This document shows, piece by piece, positions 15,859 through 25,394 of a stretch of DNA of 64,000 nucleotides; the first letter of the stretch is position 1, and each line of letters opens with the position of its first letter. The translations under genes were made by a program, and so were the position numbers. This DNA comes from Lachnospiraceae bacterium. GTDB taxonomy: Bacteria; Bacillota; Clostridia; Lachnospirales; Lachnospiraceae. Under the pieces are notes generated by a model. It had not been told where the DNA came from and ran no database searches. It saw only the letters and a list, made by a program, of their open reading frames with translations. The stretch spans positions 1 through 64,000 of the forward strand of contig CAJTGB010000003.1 of the NCBI GenBank assembly GCA_910575835.1. The letters run 5' to 3'.

Positions 15859-17211
15859 TCATCTCGTCTGTGTATCATCCCAGGCAGCGTCCAAACGTCT
15901 GGCGGCGGTTCCCACCTGGATCGTATTGGTCGCCAGCGAGAACAATATTCCCTCCATATCCTGCGTAAAATTCTCCGGCGTCTCGTAATTCCCCAGATAT
16001 GTCTCTATCTTATCCGCATACCGGTAAGCAGTCAGAAGATTCTGCTGTACGATCGGCGCCGCATACAGTACGGCGTCGTTCGTAGTCGGCATTGCGTACA
16101 TCGCCTGTAGGATCCTGCGGTAATTCTCCTTCTGGTAACTGAACCTTAAGAACTTCTCCGCCGCCTTCTTCTTATCTGAATCGGCGGCACATTCCCTGGA
16201 GATCGCAAGCTGGGAACCGGACTTGTGGATCACCACCGGATTCCCCTGCTGATCCGGCATATAGAACCAGCCCATCCGAAACCGGATCGTATCATCCTCA
16301 AGTTCTTCCCCGAGAGGCGTCTTGTCCGACTCGCTGGCAAGCGGATAGGATTCCAGGATCTCTGTGAACATACTCGGCTCCGTCAGGAACATAGCCACCT
16401 TCTGATTCAATAGCTGCACGATGATCTGGTTATCGTTCATGTTGATAGAATCCTCCAGGATGTAGCTGCTGCTCATGAATTCCTGGTACTCCTCCAGGAT
16501 CTTAAGCATCTCTTCATCCTGGAAGGAGACCTCATTATTCCATCTCTTGCTCTGCCATCCAGGGTTCTTCGCCTCTACTCTGGTGAGGAAGAAGTAATTC
16601 AGCCAATTGCTGTTCGTGTCGCTTCGGCTTCCGCCCACGGCGAGAGGCGCGACTCCATTCTTCTGCAATACCCGGCATACTTCGAGAAATTCTTCATAGG
16701 TGGACGGTATGGACAGCCCATACCGTTTGAATATGACCTGATTATAGATAATTCCGATAGACGTATCATAAAGAGGAAGCGTATAGATCTTATTATCCAC
16801 CTGAACGGGATTCTTCGCAAGCTTTCCCAGATCTGAGGATATCTCGCCCAGTTTATCCGCTTCCAGGAACATATAAGTATCCTCTATCTCAAATATATCC
16901 GGGAATTCCCCCAACGCCTCCTTAGCCTTCAACTGTTCCGTATAACTTCCGTTGTTGGAATGCTCCGTCACTACTGAGATATCAGGATATACGCTCATGA
17001 ACTCTTCGCAGAGCTCTTCCATCGCCGCCGTCCACCCGATATTCTCCCCGGTGTAGAGGACTGACAGCTCGACCCTGTTCTCTTCTTCCCTCTTCTCTAA
17101 TTGGGACAGCTTCCCCTTCTCTATCGTCCCATTCTCCTTCGTACATCCATCTGCCAAGATAATGCACACACCTGCCAACAATAAGGCGGCCGCCCTATAA
17201 CCCTGCTTCAT
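15859..17211 (-). CDS. Solute-binding lipoprotein coupled to the YesMN system
   Basis: The product of about 450 residues has a signal peptide (MKQGYRAAALLLAGVCIILADGC, written in part) ending in a probable lipid-anchor Cys, and a family 1 extracellular solute-binding fold with an ELSVLYTGENIGW opening. It is not followed by permeases but by the kinase and regulator genes. This suggests it is the sugar receptor that presents ligand to the YesM sensor domain, as in three-component sensing operons of Firmicutes. The ATG at 17211 follows GGAGTGAGG; a GTG nine bases earlier is less likely. Its role as a sensor subunit is inferred from context. Confidence 0.75.
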   Translation of the reverse strand: MKQGYRAAALLLAGVCIILADGCTKENGTIEKGKLSQLEKREEENRVELSVLYTGENIGWTAAMEELCEEFMSVYPDISVVTEHSNNGSYTEQLKAKEALGEFPDIFEIEDTYMFLEADKLGEISSDLGKLAKNPVQVDNKIYTLPLYDTSIGIIYNQVIFKRYGLSIPSTYEEFLEVCRVLQKNGVAPLAVGGSRSDTNSNWLNYFFLTRVEAKNPGWQSKRWNNEVSFQDEEMLKILEEYQEFMSSSYILEDSINMNDNQIIVQLLNQKVAMFLTEPSMFTEILESYPLASESDKTPLGEELEDDTIRFRMGWFYMPDQQGNPVVIHKSGSQLAISRECAADSDKKKAAEKFLRFSYQKENYRRILQAMYAMPTTNDAVLYAAPIVQQNLLTAYRYADKIETYLGNYETPENFTQDMEGILFSLATNTIQVGTAARRLDAAWDDTQTR

Positions 17212-17240
17212 TTTCCTCACTCCGACCGTATGACTTAACT

Positions 17241-17278
17241 GATCTTATATCAGATCTTATATTCAGATCTTATAATAC
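17241..17278 (-). repeat. Three tandem 12-13 bp repeats in the promoter region of the sensing operon
   Basis: The plus strand reads GATCTTATATCA, GATCTTATATTCA and GATCTTATAATAC in succession. Each copy contains TATAAGATC on the minus strand, and the promoter -10 box lies in the third copy. The repeats could be sites for a regulator. Confidence 0.6.
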
Positions 17279-17300
17279 ATTTACCCTAATGCCACATCAA
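17272..17300 (-). promoter_or_regulatory. Promoter of the lipoprotein-YesM-YesN operon
   Basis: On the minus strand TTGATG (17295-17300) and TATTAT (17272-17277) are 17 bp apart. The -35 box lies inside the 3' end of the ZIP transporter gene. Confidence 0.5.
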
Positions 17301-18048
17301 GAATCATCATCACCAGAAAACCGACGATAAACCCAAGCGTACCGGCCTTCTCATTCTCTCTGGAATTCGCTTCCGGTATCAATTCCTGAACGACCACATA
17401 GATCATTGCTCCCGCCGCAAGCGACAGAAACCACGGCATCCCTGCCCTTACCGTCCCTGCCAGGGCCGCTGCCGCCACTCCGAATACAGGCTCAACCACC
17501 GCCGACATGCTCCCCACCAGAAATGCCTTCTTCCTGCTGAAACCGTTCTGTATCAGCGGAAGGGCAACCGCGGTTCCTTCCGGGAAATTCTGGATCGCGA
17601 TCCCGATGGCAAGAGCCGCCGCGCCAGAAAAGAGCGCGGCATCCTCTGGATTCTGCGCCGCCAGCGCGAACGCAAGGCCGATCGCCATTCCTTCTGGAAT
17701 ATTGTGCGCCGTGATCGCAGTCACCAGCATGGCGGTATTCTTCTTCACCCGGAGATTCTCCCATCTCCCGATCAGGTAATCCACCGCCAGAAGGAGCAGC
17801 ACGCCCAGAAGAAACCCTCCGGTCATGACAAGCCAGCTGATCTGTCCGTTCTCCTCTGCAAATTCAATACCCGGAAGCAGCAGCGACCACACAGACGCCG
17901 CGATCATCACACCTCCGGCAAAGCCTAAGAAGCCGCTCTGTATCCGGCCTCCCATATCCTTCTTCACGAAGAACACTCCTGCCGCTCCAAGCGTCGTCAC
18001 GGAAAAAGTCAGAAGTGTCCCCAGAAATGTCCACAAAATACCATTCAT
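17281..18048 (-). CDS. ZIP family metal transporter (ZupT/GufA-like)
   Basis: The product of about 255 residues has roughly eight membrane segments and the two ZIP metal-site helices, HNIPEGMAIGLAFA and the later NFPEGTAVALPL. These match the GufA/ZupT branch that imports zinc, iron or manganese. A GTG at 18057 is in frame, but the GAGAGGTGAG sequence that would serve as ribosome binding site overlaps it, so the ATG at 18048 is preferred. It appears to be a single gene; its 3' end carries the promoter for the YesMN operon. Confidence 0.85.
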   Translation of the reverse strand: MNGILWTFLGTLLTFSVTTLGAAGVFFVKKDMGGRIQSGFLGFAGGVMIAASVWSLLLPGIEFAEENGQISWLVMTGGFLLGVLLLLAVDYLIGRWENLRVKKNTAMLVTAITAHNIPEGMAIGLAFALAAQNPEDAALFSGAAALAIGIAIQNFPEGTAVALPLIQNGFSRKKAFLVGSMSAVVEPVFGVAAAALAGTVRAGMPWFLSLAAGAMIYVVVQELIPEANSRENEKAGTLGFIVGFLVMMILDVALG

Positions 18049-18109
18049 ATTTCTCACCTCTCTCTAATATACGGTAAGAAATATAAATGGTTCGGGTTCA
18101 GGAGCATTT

Positions 18110-19945
18110 TCATCCGTATATGCGGAATGCCTTCATAGAAGCCTCCTCCTCAAACTGCTTGGAATACAGGTCGTAATAATACCCCTTCTCTAAAAGAAGC
18201 TCCTTATGTGTTCCCTGCTCGATGATCTTCCCGTCCTTCACGACCAGGATCAGATCCGCCTGCCGGATCGTCGACAGCCTGTGGGCGATAATGAAGGACG
18301 TATGCCCCTTAAGCAGCCTTGCGGTTGCCTGCTGGATCAGCTGCTCTGTCTGCGTATCAATGGATGATGTCGCCTCATCCAGCACAAATATGCTGGGATT
18401 AGCCAGAATAGCCCTGGCAAAGGATATCAGCTGCTTCTCCCCGGTGGACAGCCTGCCGCCGCTCTCTCCTACGTCGCTGTCATATCCCTTCTCCAGCTTC
18501 CTGACGACCTCGTCCGCCGACACATTCCTTGCCGCTTCCTCTATCTCCTCATCGGAAGCCGTAAGGCGTCCATACCGGATATTCTCCCGGACCGTCCCGG
18601 AGAACAGATGCGGATTCTGCAGCACATAACCGATCTGGCTGTGAAGCCATAGCTGGGAACGCTCCTTGTAATCCACACCGTCGATCAGGATGCGTCCGCT
18701 GGTCGGTTCAAAGAAACGCCCCACCAGATTCACCAGCGTTGATTTGCCTGCCCCGGTCTCTCCGACGATGGCTACGTTCATCCCGGCCGGCACATGGAGA
18801 TTAAAATGCTCCAGCACGAATTCTTTGCCGTCTGGATACCGGAAGGATACGTCCTCGAACACGATATCTCCCTCTATCTTCTCCCAGTTCTCTTTCTTGG
18901 GATGGAATGCATCTCCGTATCTCAGGAGAACATCCTCCCGGTCTACCACATTCGGCTCCTGTTCAAGAAGATCCATCACACGTTCAATATTCGCCTGACA
19001 GGAGATCAGCTCTGCCAGAAGCCTTGCAAGCTGCTGAATAGGCTCGAAGATGATCACCGCGTAAGAGATGAATACCGACAGTGTTCCAAGCCTTATGATA
19101 TCCTCCTTCACCATAGCTCCGCCCCTGGCAAGAACAACTGCAGCCGCAACGGAGCCGAACAGCAGGATCGCAGGGACATAGATCGCATTCAGCTTGGCGG
19201 AACGGCTTGCCGCCTGATGCATCTGCGACGTCCTCTCGAAAAACGCCTTCTCGTTATCCTCCTCGATCCCCATGCTCTTAGAAGTCTTAACCCCCGTGAT
19301 CCCCTCGTTATAAGCGCTCGTGATCTGAGCATTGATCTTCCTGACCTTCCGGTTCCAGTGAAGGATCTTATTCTGGAAATATACCGTCAGCGCCGCAATG
19401 CACGGCACGATCAGAAGGATGACCAGCGCCAGGCGCGCGTTCAGGAAAAACATGATCCCAAAGACGCTGACCACATACAGCAGCGCCCAGAACATGTCCA
19501 CTAACCCCCAGGCGACCACCGTGGCGATCCGCAGCGTATCGCTCATAACCCTGGCGTGGATGTATCCCACCGGAGTCGTATTATAATAGGAGAATGATAA
19601 CGTCTGCAGATGTGCGAACTGCGCCCACTTCAGATCCTTTCCCACATTCATCTCAATGGTCGTTGCAGCACGGACCGAGAAATAGACGCACACCGTCTGT
19701 AGCACGATCACGGCAGCATAGACCAGGGCGAATGCCGTAAGACCCGCAAGGCTGTCCGCAGTGATAAAATGGTCAATGGCAAAGCTCTGGAACAGCGGCA
19801 CAACTACATCGATCCCCGCAAGGAAGATATTCATGCCAAGCGTGACTGCGAAATATTTCCTGTACGGCTTAAAAAACGGCAGCATCTTCCCCCATACCTT
19901 AATGCTGAACGGTTTGTCATATTCCTGCTCTTCATACGCCGCCAT
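18110..19945 (-). CDS. ABC exporter half-transporter, catalytic-Glu subunit
   Basis: The 611-residue protein has a six-helix type IV exporter membrane domain and a C-terminal nucleotide-binding domain with P-loop GETGAGKST and Walker B IFVLDEATSS containing the catalytic Glu. Its signature motif, LSTGEKQ, departs from LSGGQ. It pairs with the gene at 19949-21736 (3-bp gap) as a heterodimer of the BmrCD/LmrCD kind, exporting drugs, lipids or peptides. The deviating signature here and the Asp in the partner's Walker B would together form the inactive ATP site. A GGAGG site precedes the ATG. Confidence 0.9.
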   Translation of the reverse strand: MAAYEEQEYDKPFSIKVWGKMLPFFKPYRKYFAVTLGMNIFLAGIDVVVPLFQSFAIDHFITADSLAGLTAFALVYAAVIVLQTVCVYFSVRAATTIEMNVGKDLKWAQFAHLQTLSFSYYNTTPVGYIHARVMSDTLRIATVVAWGLVDMFWALLYVVSVFGIMFFLNARLALVILLIVPCIAALTVYFQNKILHWNRKVRKINAQITSAYNEGITGVKTSKSMGIEEDNEKAFFERTSQMHQAASRSAKLNAIYVPAILLFGSVAAAVVLARGGAMVKEDIIRLGTLSVFISYAVIIFEPIQQLARLLAELISCQANIERVMDLLEQEPNVVDREDVLLRYGDAFHPKKENWEKIEGDIVFEDVSFRYPDGKEFVLEHFNLHVPAGMNVAIVGETGAGKSTLVNLVGRFFEPTSGRILIDGVDYKERSQLWLHSQIGYVLQNPHLFSGTVRENIRYGRLTASDEEIEEAARNVSADEVVRKLEKGYDSDVGESGGRLSTGEKQLISFARAILANPSIFVLDEATSSIDTQTEQLIQQATARLLKGHTSFIIAHRLSTIRQADLILVVKDGKIIEQGTHKELLLEKGYYYDLYSKQFEEEASMKAFRIYG

Positions 19946-19948
19946 CTG

Positions 19949-21736
19949 TTACACCTCCATCCTCTCTCTGTCGTCCTGGCTCATCTGTATCTCATAGATC
20001 TTCTGATACAGGCCTCCGTTCCTGATCAGTTCATGGTGCGTCCCCATCTCCTCAATACGTCCGTGATTCAGCACCATGATCCGGTCCGCCCCCATAAGAG
20101 TCGTGATCCGATGAGAGATCAGGATGACCGCCGCATCCTTCATATGCTCGCTCAATGCCTTCCGTATCAACGCGTCTGTCTGGGAATCCACCGCAGACAG
20201 AGAATCGTCAAACACCATGACCGGCGCCTTTTCAAGAAGCATCCGGGCGATCGCGACCCGTTGGCGCTGCCCGCCCGAGAGAGTAACTCCCCGCTCGCCT
20301 ACCAGCGTATCATATCCGTCCGGGAAGCTCATGACCGCATCATCGATACAGGCTATCCCGGCCGCACGGCGGATCTCTTCCATGGACGCGTCAGGGCGGG
20401 ATGCCGCGATATTCTCCCGTATCGTCCTTGAATACAGGAACGGCTCCTGCAGGACCATACCCACACGGCCGCGAAGCTCATGGAGGGGGATCTCCCTGAT
20501 ATCCTTCCCTCCGACCCTGATACTCCCCTGTCCGTCAGGAAGTTCATAGAGGCGCGCAAGCAGCTGCACGATCGTCGACTTCCCGCTCCCGGTGCCTCCA
20601 AGAATACCGAATGTACACCCCTTGGGAATCCTGAAGCTGATATCCGACAGCACCGTCTTGCCGTCCTCATATCCGAAGTTCACATGATCGAACACGATAT
20701 CCGAATCCGTATCCTTTTGCGCGCCTTCCCCCTTCTCCTCTCCAGGCTCTCCGTACGCCTCTTCCTCTGCCCGGATAATATAATCCACACGCTCAAAAGA
20801 GACCCCCGCCTTGCTCATATCCGAGAGGATACGCCCAAGTCCGCGGATCGGCCACACCAATGTTGTATTATATGAAGCAAATGCGATAAATTCACCGACA
20901 GAGATATTCCCCCGCACCGCTTCCGCCGTGCCAAGCACGATGACCGTAACTACCTGAAGCCCTGTGATCAGATCTCCTACGCCCCAATACAGGCCCGACA
21001 GCGTACCAAGCCGGATCCAGAGCTTAGCGAAGATCTCATTCTTCTCGTAAAAACGGTCCATCTCAAACCGCTCGCGTCCGAACGCCCGCACCACGCGGAC
21101 TCCGGTGGCATTCTCCTGGACAACGGTCGACAGCTCTCCTTCCGCCTCGTCGGCCGCTACGAAGCGCTTCGCGATCAACCGGTAAAACACCGCCGAATAT
21201 ACAACCACGATCGGTACGAACAGCAGGACTGCCAGGGATAATCTGACATTCATCGACAGCATCATCGCAAAAGACGTCACGATCAGGAAAACCGTTCGGA
21301 ACACCTCTAAAAGCTGTGTCACGACGAAATTCCGAATAACCTCCACATCCGAAGTACACCGCTGTATGATGTCTCCGGTCTGGTTCTTATCATGCCATTC
21401 CATAGGAAGCTTCTGTACATGTACAAACAGCGTGTCACGCATATTCTTCGCAAACGTCTCACCCGCCAGAGCCGTGTTCGAACGGCATATATACTGTGAT
21501 ATCCCTGATAACAGCGCGACCGCGACCAAGAGAAACGCCAGTATCCACAGGTTCTCCGATAAATACATATACTTCTCCCCGCCCAGCACCGAATCGATAC
21601 TGAACCGGAAGATCTGAGGAGTCAGCGCATTCAAGCCTGTCGTCATCAGAGAGGCCAGGACTGCAGCCGCAAAATACCTCTTAGACCCGCTGAAAAAACG
21701 GCGGATCAGATTCCTCTTTCTGTTCTTGTTATTCAT
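19949..21736 (-). CDS. ABC exporter half-transporter, degenerate Walker B subunit
   Basis: The 595-residue protein has six membrane segments and a nucleotide-binding domain with P-loop GGTGSGKST and canonical signature LSGGQRQR. Its Walker B reads VMVFDDSLSAVD, so Asp replaces the catalytic Glu. That is the expected degenerate half of a heterodimeric exporter; it supplies its good signature to the partner's intact Walker motifs. It is the first gene of the pair. GGAGAG precedes the ATG. The probable 6S RNA gene lies immediately upstream on the same strand. Confidence 0.9.
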   Translation of the reverse strand: MNNKNRKRNLIRRFFSGSKRYFAAAVLASLMTTGLNALTPQIFRFSIDSVLGGEKYMYLSENLWILAFLLVAVALLSGISQYICRSNTALAGETFAKNMRDTLFVHVQKLPMEWHDKNQTGDIIQRCTSDVEVIRNFVVTQLLEVFRTVFLIVTSFAMMLSMNVRLSLAVLLFVPIVVVYSAVFYRLIAKRFVAADEAEGELSTVVQENATGVRVVRAFGRERFEMDRFYEKNEIFAKLWIRLGTLSGLYWGVGDLITGLQVVTVIVLGTAEAVRGNISVGEFIAFASYNTTLVWPIRGLGRILSDMSKAGVSFERVDYIIRAEEEAYGEPGEEKGEGAQKDTDSDIVFDHVNFGYEDGKTVLSDISFRIPKGCTFGILGGTGSGKSTIVQLLARLYELPDGQGSIRVGGKDIREIPLHELRGRVGMVLQEPFLYSRTIRENIAASRPDASMEEIRRAAGIACIDDAVMSFPDGYDTLVGERGVTLSGGQRQRVAIARMLLEKAPVMVFDDSLSAVDSQTDALIRKALSEHMKDAAVILISHRITTLMGADRIMVLNHGRIEEMGTHHELIRNGGLYQKIYEIQMSQDDRERMEV

Positions 21737-21793
21737 TATTTCTCTCCATGTTATGATTCAAAAACCCAAGGGTATAAAGCTTTCTACTTATAT

Positions 21794-21822
21794 AAAAAAG
21801 ACAGCCATAAAAGACTGCCTTT
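21794..21822 (-). terminator. Terminator of the 6S RNA
   Basis: On the minus strand GGCAGTC pairs with GGCTGTC (two G-U pairs) around a seven-base loop, flanked by AAA and followed by six T's. Confidence 0.75.
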
Positions 21823-22016
21823 TATCATTTGTAGCTCCCCCAAAATGCCGGTTCCTGTATTTTGACTCCTAGCATATGCTAGGTGGGTGTCCGCATCCGC
21901 TTTTCTGCCTTCCACTGCATAACTTGGAGGCCTGGCATATTACGGAGATATAAGAGTCCCGTTTAAAGTTTTGTAGGTTCAAAATTACAAGAGTATCGAG
22001 CATCCCAGGTTTCCTG
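21794..22016 (-). ncRNA. ssrS: 6S RNA (RNA polymerase regulator)
   Basis: The minus-strand transcript of about 220 nt folds as a long interrupted hairpin. Near the 5' end CTGGGATGC can pair with GCATTTTGG near the 3' end, and next TGTAATTTTG pairs with CAAAATACA. These bracket a large central bubble with GAACCTAC and GGGACTC on one side and GGACACCCACCT on the other. This resembles the 6S RNA of Clostridia, which mimics an open promoter and binds the sigma-A holoenzyme. It starts about seven bases after a consensus promoter and ends at an intrinsic terminator (21794-21822). Assignment is by remembered pattern; a covariance search with the 6S model would settle it. Confidence 0.75.
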
Positions 22017-22022
22017 AGATTT

Positions 22023-22051
22023 ATTATACTCTATTATCTCACTTTTTTCAA
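22023..22051 (-). promoter_or_regulatory. Promoter of the 6S RNA
   Basis: TTGAAA (22046-22051) and TATAAT (22023-22028) on the minus strand with 17 bp between them, placed just after the thrC stop codon. Confidence 0.8.
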
Positions 22052-22057
22052 CAATTA

Positions 22058-23542
22058 TTACAAAAATCCATTCACAATATCCTTCATTTTATCTGCGTCA
22101 CATTCCTTGGTGTGCAGAACCTCAGCATTCAGAATATCCCGGATCGCCTGCGGCATATCGACGCCCGATACTTTCCTGAGTTCCTCAAGCAGAGTGAACT
22201 CGTCCTCCGGCTTATACTTGTCATCGATCGCCGTCATGACACTCTTGACGAATTTATAGGGGCTGGCGGTGGACGCTACCACGCACTTCCTGGTATCTTT
22301 GCTCTTGCTCCTGTACTGTCCGCAGACATGCGCGGCGACAGCCGTATGGGTATCCATCACATATCCTGTCTTCTCGCAGACACTCCTGATACATCCGGCA
22401 GTCTCTTCCTCAGTCGCATATCCGGCAGCAAAATCCGCAAGCCTCTGTCTCATATCATCCGTGATCCCGTAGCTTCCTCCGTCCTTAAGCCCCGCCATCA
22501 GCGCCTTCGTACGCTCGGAATCCTCGCCGGCGATCAGATAGATCAGGCGTTCCAAATTACTGGAGATCAGGATATCCATAGACGGAGAGGATGTCAGTAC
22601 GAATTCCCGGTTCTTATCATAAGTGCCTGTCTCGAAGAAATCAAACAGCACCTTGTTCTCATTGGACGCACAGATCAGCTTCGCGATCGGCACTCCCATC
22701 TGTTTCGCATAATAAGCGGCAAGAATATTGCCGAAGTTGCCTGTAGGCACCGCCACATTGATCTCCTCGCCGTCCTCGATCTCTTCATTGGCCAAAAGCT
22801 TCGCATAGGCATAGACATAGTAGGCAACCTGCGGAACCAGACGTCCGATATTGATGGAATTCGCAGATGAGAGCTGATATCCCTTATCCGCAAGCTCCTG
22901 CGCGAACTCCCGGTCCTCGAATATCGCCTTCACCCCGTTCTGCGCATCGTCAAAATTCCCGCGGATCGCAGCCACATCCACATTGCTTCCCTTCTGGGTC
23001 ACCATCTGCAACTCCTGCACTTTGCTGACCCCGTTCTTCGGATAGAATACGATGATCCTGGTTCCCTTCACATCAGCGAATCCCGCCAGCGCCGCCTTCC
23101 CGGTATCCCCGGAGGTCGCCGTCAGGATCACGATCTCATTCTCAACCTGGTTCTTCTTCGCAGACACGGTCATAAGATGGGGAAGGATGGACAGCGCCAT
23201 ATCCTTAAAAGCGATCGTCGCTCCGTGGAACAGTTCCAGGTAGTAGGTTCCGTCCACCTTCGCCAGAGGCGCGATCTCTTCCGTATCGAACTTGGCGTCA
23301 TATGCCCTAGCAATACAATCCTTTAATTCTTCCTCGGTAAAATCCGTAAGAAACTGCTTCATCACCGCATAGGCAGTCTCCTGATAGGACATGTTCTTCA
23401 GCTCTTCCATCCGAACATCCAGAACAGGCAGCTTCTCCGGGACAAACAGCCCGCCGTCAGGAGCCAGTCCCTTAAGGATCGCCTCAGATGCTTTCACTCT
23501 TAACCTAGAGTCTCTCGTACTCTTATAATACAAACCCATCAT
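22058..23542 (-). CDS. thrC: Threonine synthase
   Basis: The 494-residue PLP enzyme converts O-phosphohomoserine to threonine. The N-terminal YYKSTRDSRLRV segment, the PLP-lysine motif FHGATIAFKDMALSILPHL and the TATSGDTGKAAL phosphate-binding loop place it in the longer (type 2) threonine synthase class. AGGGAG precedes tandem ATG codons at 23542/23539. It follows leuD by 33 bp without a terminator, so leuC-leuD-thrC are probably cotranscribed, joining leucine and threonine synthesis. No terminator is seen before the 6S RNA promoter. Confidence 0.92.
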   Translation of the reverse strand: MMGLYYKSTRDSRLRVKASEAILKGLAPDGGLFVPEKLPVLDVRMEELKNMSYQETAYAVMKQFLTDFTEEELKDCIARAYDAKFDTEEIAPLAKVDGTYYLELFHGATIAFKDMALSILPHLMTVSAKKNQVENEIVILTATSGDTGKAALAGFADVKGTRIIVFYPKNGVSKVQELQMVTQKGSNVDVAAIRGNFDDAQNGVKAIFEDREFAQELADKGYQLSSANSINIGRLVPQVAYYVYAYAKLLANEEIEDGEEINVAVPTGNFGNILAAYYAKQMGVPIAKLICASNENKVLFDFFETGTYDKNREFVLTSSPSMDILISSNLERLIYLIAGEDSERTKALMAGLKDGGSYGITDDMRQRLADFAAGYATEEETAGCIRSVCEKTGYVMDTHTAVAAHVCGQYRSKSKDTRKCVVASTASPYKFVKSVMTAIDDKYKPEDEFTLLEELRKVSGVDMPQAIRDILNAEVLHTKECDADKMKDIVNGFL

Positions 23543-23575
23543 CTTCTCCCTTCTATCCTGTCATACGCTTCGTAC

Positions 23576-24064
23576 TTATCTCTTACTGTTCGTATACTTC
23601 ACAAGCCCGCCTGCAGCGATCAGCTTCTGCATAAACTCCGGGAACGGCTGTCCCTTGAATTCCGTACCCCTGGTGCGGTTATAGATCATCCCGCTGTCGA
23701 AATCCACTTCCACCTCATCTCCCGCCTCGATTCCCTGAGCGGCCTCGGGGCACTCGATGATCGGCAGTCCGATATTGATCGCATTCCGATAGAAAATACG
23801 GGCAAAGGTCTCCGCGATCACGCAGCTTACCCCTGCCGTCTTAAGACACAGCGGCGCATGCTCCCTGGATGAACCGCAGCCAAAATTCTTGTTGGCAACG
23901 ATCAGATCTCCCGGCTTCACCTTGTTCACAAATTCAGGATCGATATCGGCCATAGCATGGCTCGCCAGCTCCTGTGCGTCAAAAGAATTCAGATATCTTG
24001 CCGGAATGATCACATCTGTATCTACATTGTCTCCGTACTTAAATACATGTCCTGTCGCTCTCAT
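23576..24064 (-). CDS. leuD: 3-Isopropylmalate dehydratase small subunit
   Basis: The 162-residue protein is the swivel-domain subunit of isopropylmalate isomerase. It shows the [11 protein letters not shown] and [10 protein letters not shown] motifs, and its short length fits the archaeal/clostridial LeuD2 type. It pairs with LeuC to turn 2-isopropylmalate into 3-isopropylmalate in leucine synthesis. Its start codon overlaps the leuC stop region at 24064, so the two are translationally coupled. Confidence 0.92.
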   Translation of the reverse strand: MRATGHVFKYGDNVDTDVIIPARYLNSFDAQELASHAMADIDPEFVNKVKPGDLIVANKNFGCGSSREHAPLCLKTAGVSCVIAETFARIFYRNAINIGLPIIECPEAAQGIEAGDEVEVDFDSGMIYNRTRGTEFKGQPFPEFMQKLIAAGGLVKYTNSKR

Positions 24065-25338
24065 TATCTGCCACCTACTTTCTCTGGATTCGCAATCTGT
24101 CCTGCGATCGCGCTTGCCGCCGCTACTTCCGGCGATGCAAGGTAGATCAGGGAATCTACATGCCCCATACGTCCTACAAAGTTACGGTTCGTCGTAGATA
24201 CACACCTCTCGCCCGCAGCCATAACTCCCATATGTCCGCCCATACATGGACCGCAGCTCGGCGTATTCACCGCGCAGCCCGCATCCACGAAGATATCCAG
24301 AAGCCCTTCTGCGATACACTGCTTATAGATCTTCTGTGTGGCCGGTATCACCATCACGCGCACGTCTTCATGCACCGTATGTCCCTTAAGGATCGCCGCA
24401 GCCTTGCGCATATCCTCCATACGTCCATTGGTGCAGGATCCGATCACAACCTGATTGATCTTGATAGGCTCCATCGCCTCGATCTCATCAATGGTCTTCG
24501 CGTTGCCCGGAAGATGCGGGAATGCAACCGTCGGGCGCACCTCTGCAAGATCGATCTCAACCACCTCGTCATACTCGGCGTCCGCATCCGCCTCATAGAT
24601 CTTATATGCCTTCCTTGCATGTTCCTTCATATATTCCTCTGCCTGAACGTCAACAGGGAAGATCCCGTTCTTCGCTCCGGCCTCGATCGCCATATTCGCC
24701 ATGGTAAAGCGGTCGTCCATAGACAGATTCGCAATACCGTCCCCTGTAAATTCCATGGATTTGTAGAGCGCGCCGTCAACGCCGATCCGGCCGATAATAT
24801 GGATAATAATGTCCTTGCCGCTGACATAAGGCCCCGGCTTCCCTGTCAGTACGAACTTGACCGCGCTTGGGACCTTGAACCAGAGTTCCCCCGTCGCCAT
24901 GCCCGTCGCAATATCCGTCGTACCTACGCCCGTAGAGAATGCTCCAAGCGCCCCGTATGTACAGGTATGAGAATCCGCCCCGATGATACACTCGCCGCCG
25001 ACTACCACTCCTGCCTCCGGAAGGATCGCATGCTCAACCCCGGACTTCCCCTGTTCGAAATACCAGGTAAGCTCCTGCTCTCTTGCGAATTCCCGGATCG
25101 CCTTGGAATTCTCTGCTGATTTGATATCTTTATTCGGTGTAAAATGATCCGGCACAAGAACTACCTTATCCTTATCAAATACCTTATCCGCCATCTCCTT
25201 AAATATCGGCAGAGCCATCGGCCCCGTGATATCATTGGCCATAACTACGTCAAGCTTCGCCTCGATAAGCTGGCCTGCTGTTACGGAATCAAGACCCGCG
25301 TGAGCAGCCAGAATCTTCTGCGTCATTGTCATTCCCAT
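24064..25338 (-). CDS. leuC: 3-Isopropylmalate dehydratase large subunit
   Basis: The product of about 424 residues carries the 4Fe-4S aconitase fold, with the three cluster cysteines in IGSCTNGR and in the PSCGPCMG motif (two), and the [15 protein letters not shown] segment. Its length and sequence fit the LeuC2/HacA type found in Clostridia. The frame is open 15 codons further upstream, but AGGAGG nine bases before the ATG at 25338 fixes the start. A TTGTCA/TAGAAT promoter lies at 25395-25423. No T-box or leucine leader peptide was recognised in the roughly 50-nt leader. Confidence 0.92.
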   Translation of the reverse strand: MGMTMTQKILAAHAGLDSVTAGQLIEAKLDVVMANDITGPMALPIFKEMADKVFDKDKVVLVPDHFTPNKDIKSAENSKAIREFAREQELTWYFEQGKSGVEHAILPEAGVVVGGECIIGADSHTCTYGALGAFSTGVGTTDIATGMATGELWFKVPSAVKFVLTGKPGPYVSGKDIIIHIIGRIGVDGALYKSMEFTGDGIANLSMDDRFTMANMAIEAGAKNGIFPVDVQAEEYMKEHARKAYKIYEADADAEYDEVVEIDLAEVRPTVAFPHLPGNAKTIDEIEAMEPIKINQVVIGSCTNGRMEDMRKAAAILKGHTVHEDVRVMVIPATQKIYKQCIAEGLLDIFVDAGCAVNTPSCGPCMGGHMGVMAAGERCVSTTNRNFVGRMGHVDSLIYLASPEVAAASAIAGQIANPEKVGGR

Positions 25339-25394
25339 CACGACATTCCTCCTGTTCATCTGTTCTGATCTGATATTTAACAATCATACGTGGT

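Noticed and set aside
21794-22016. T-box, tmRNA or riboswitch instead of 6S RNA
   Set aside because: It has its own promoter and terminator, lies after the thrC stop, shows no T-box sequence and no tmRNA tag frame, and is separated by its terminator from the next gene.
24160-25119. Plus-strand open frame of 319 codons across leuC
   Set aside because: Antisense shadow; rich in His and Arg, as expected for the reverse of the leuC codons, and no start signal.
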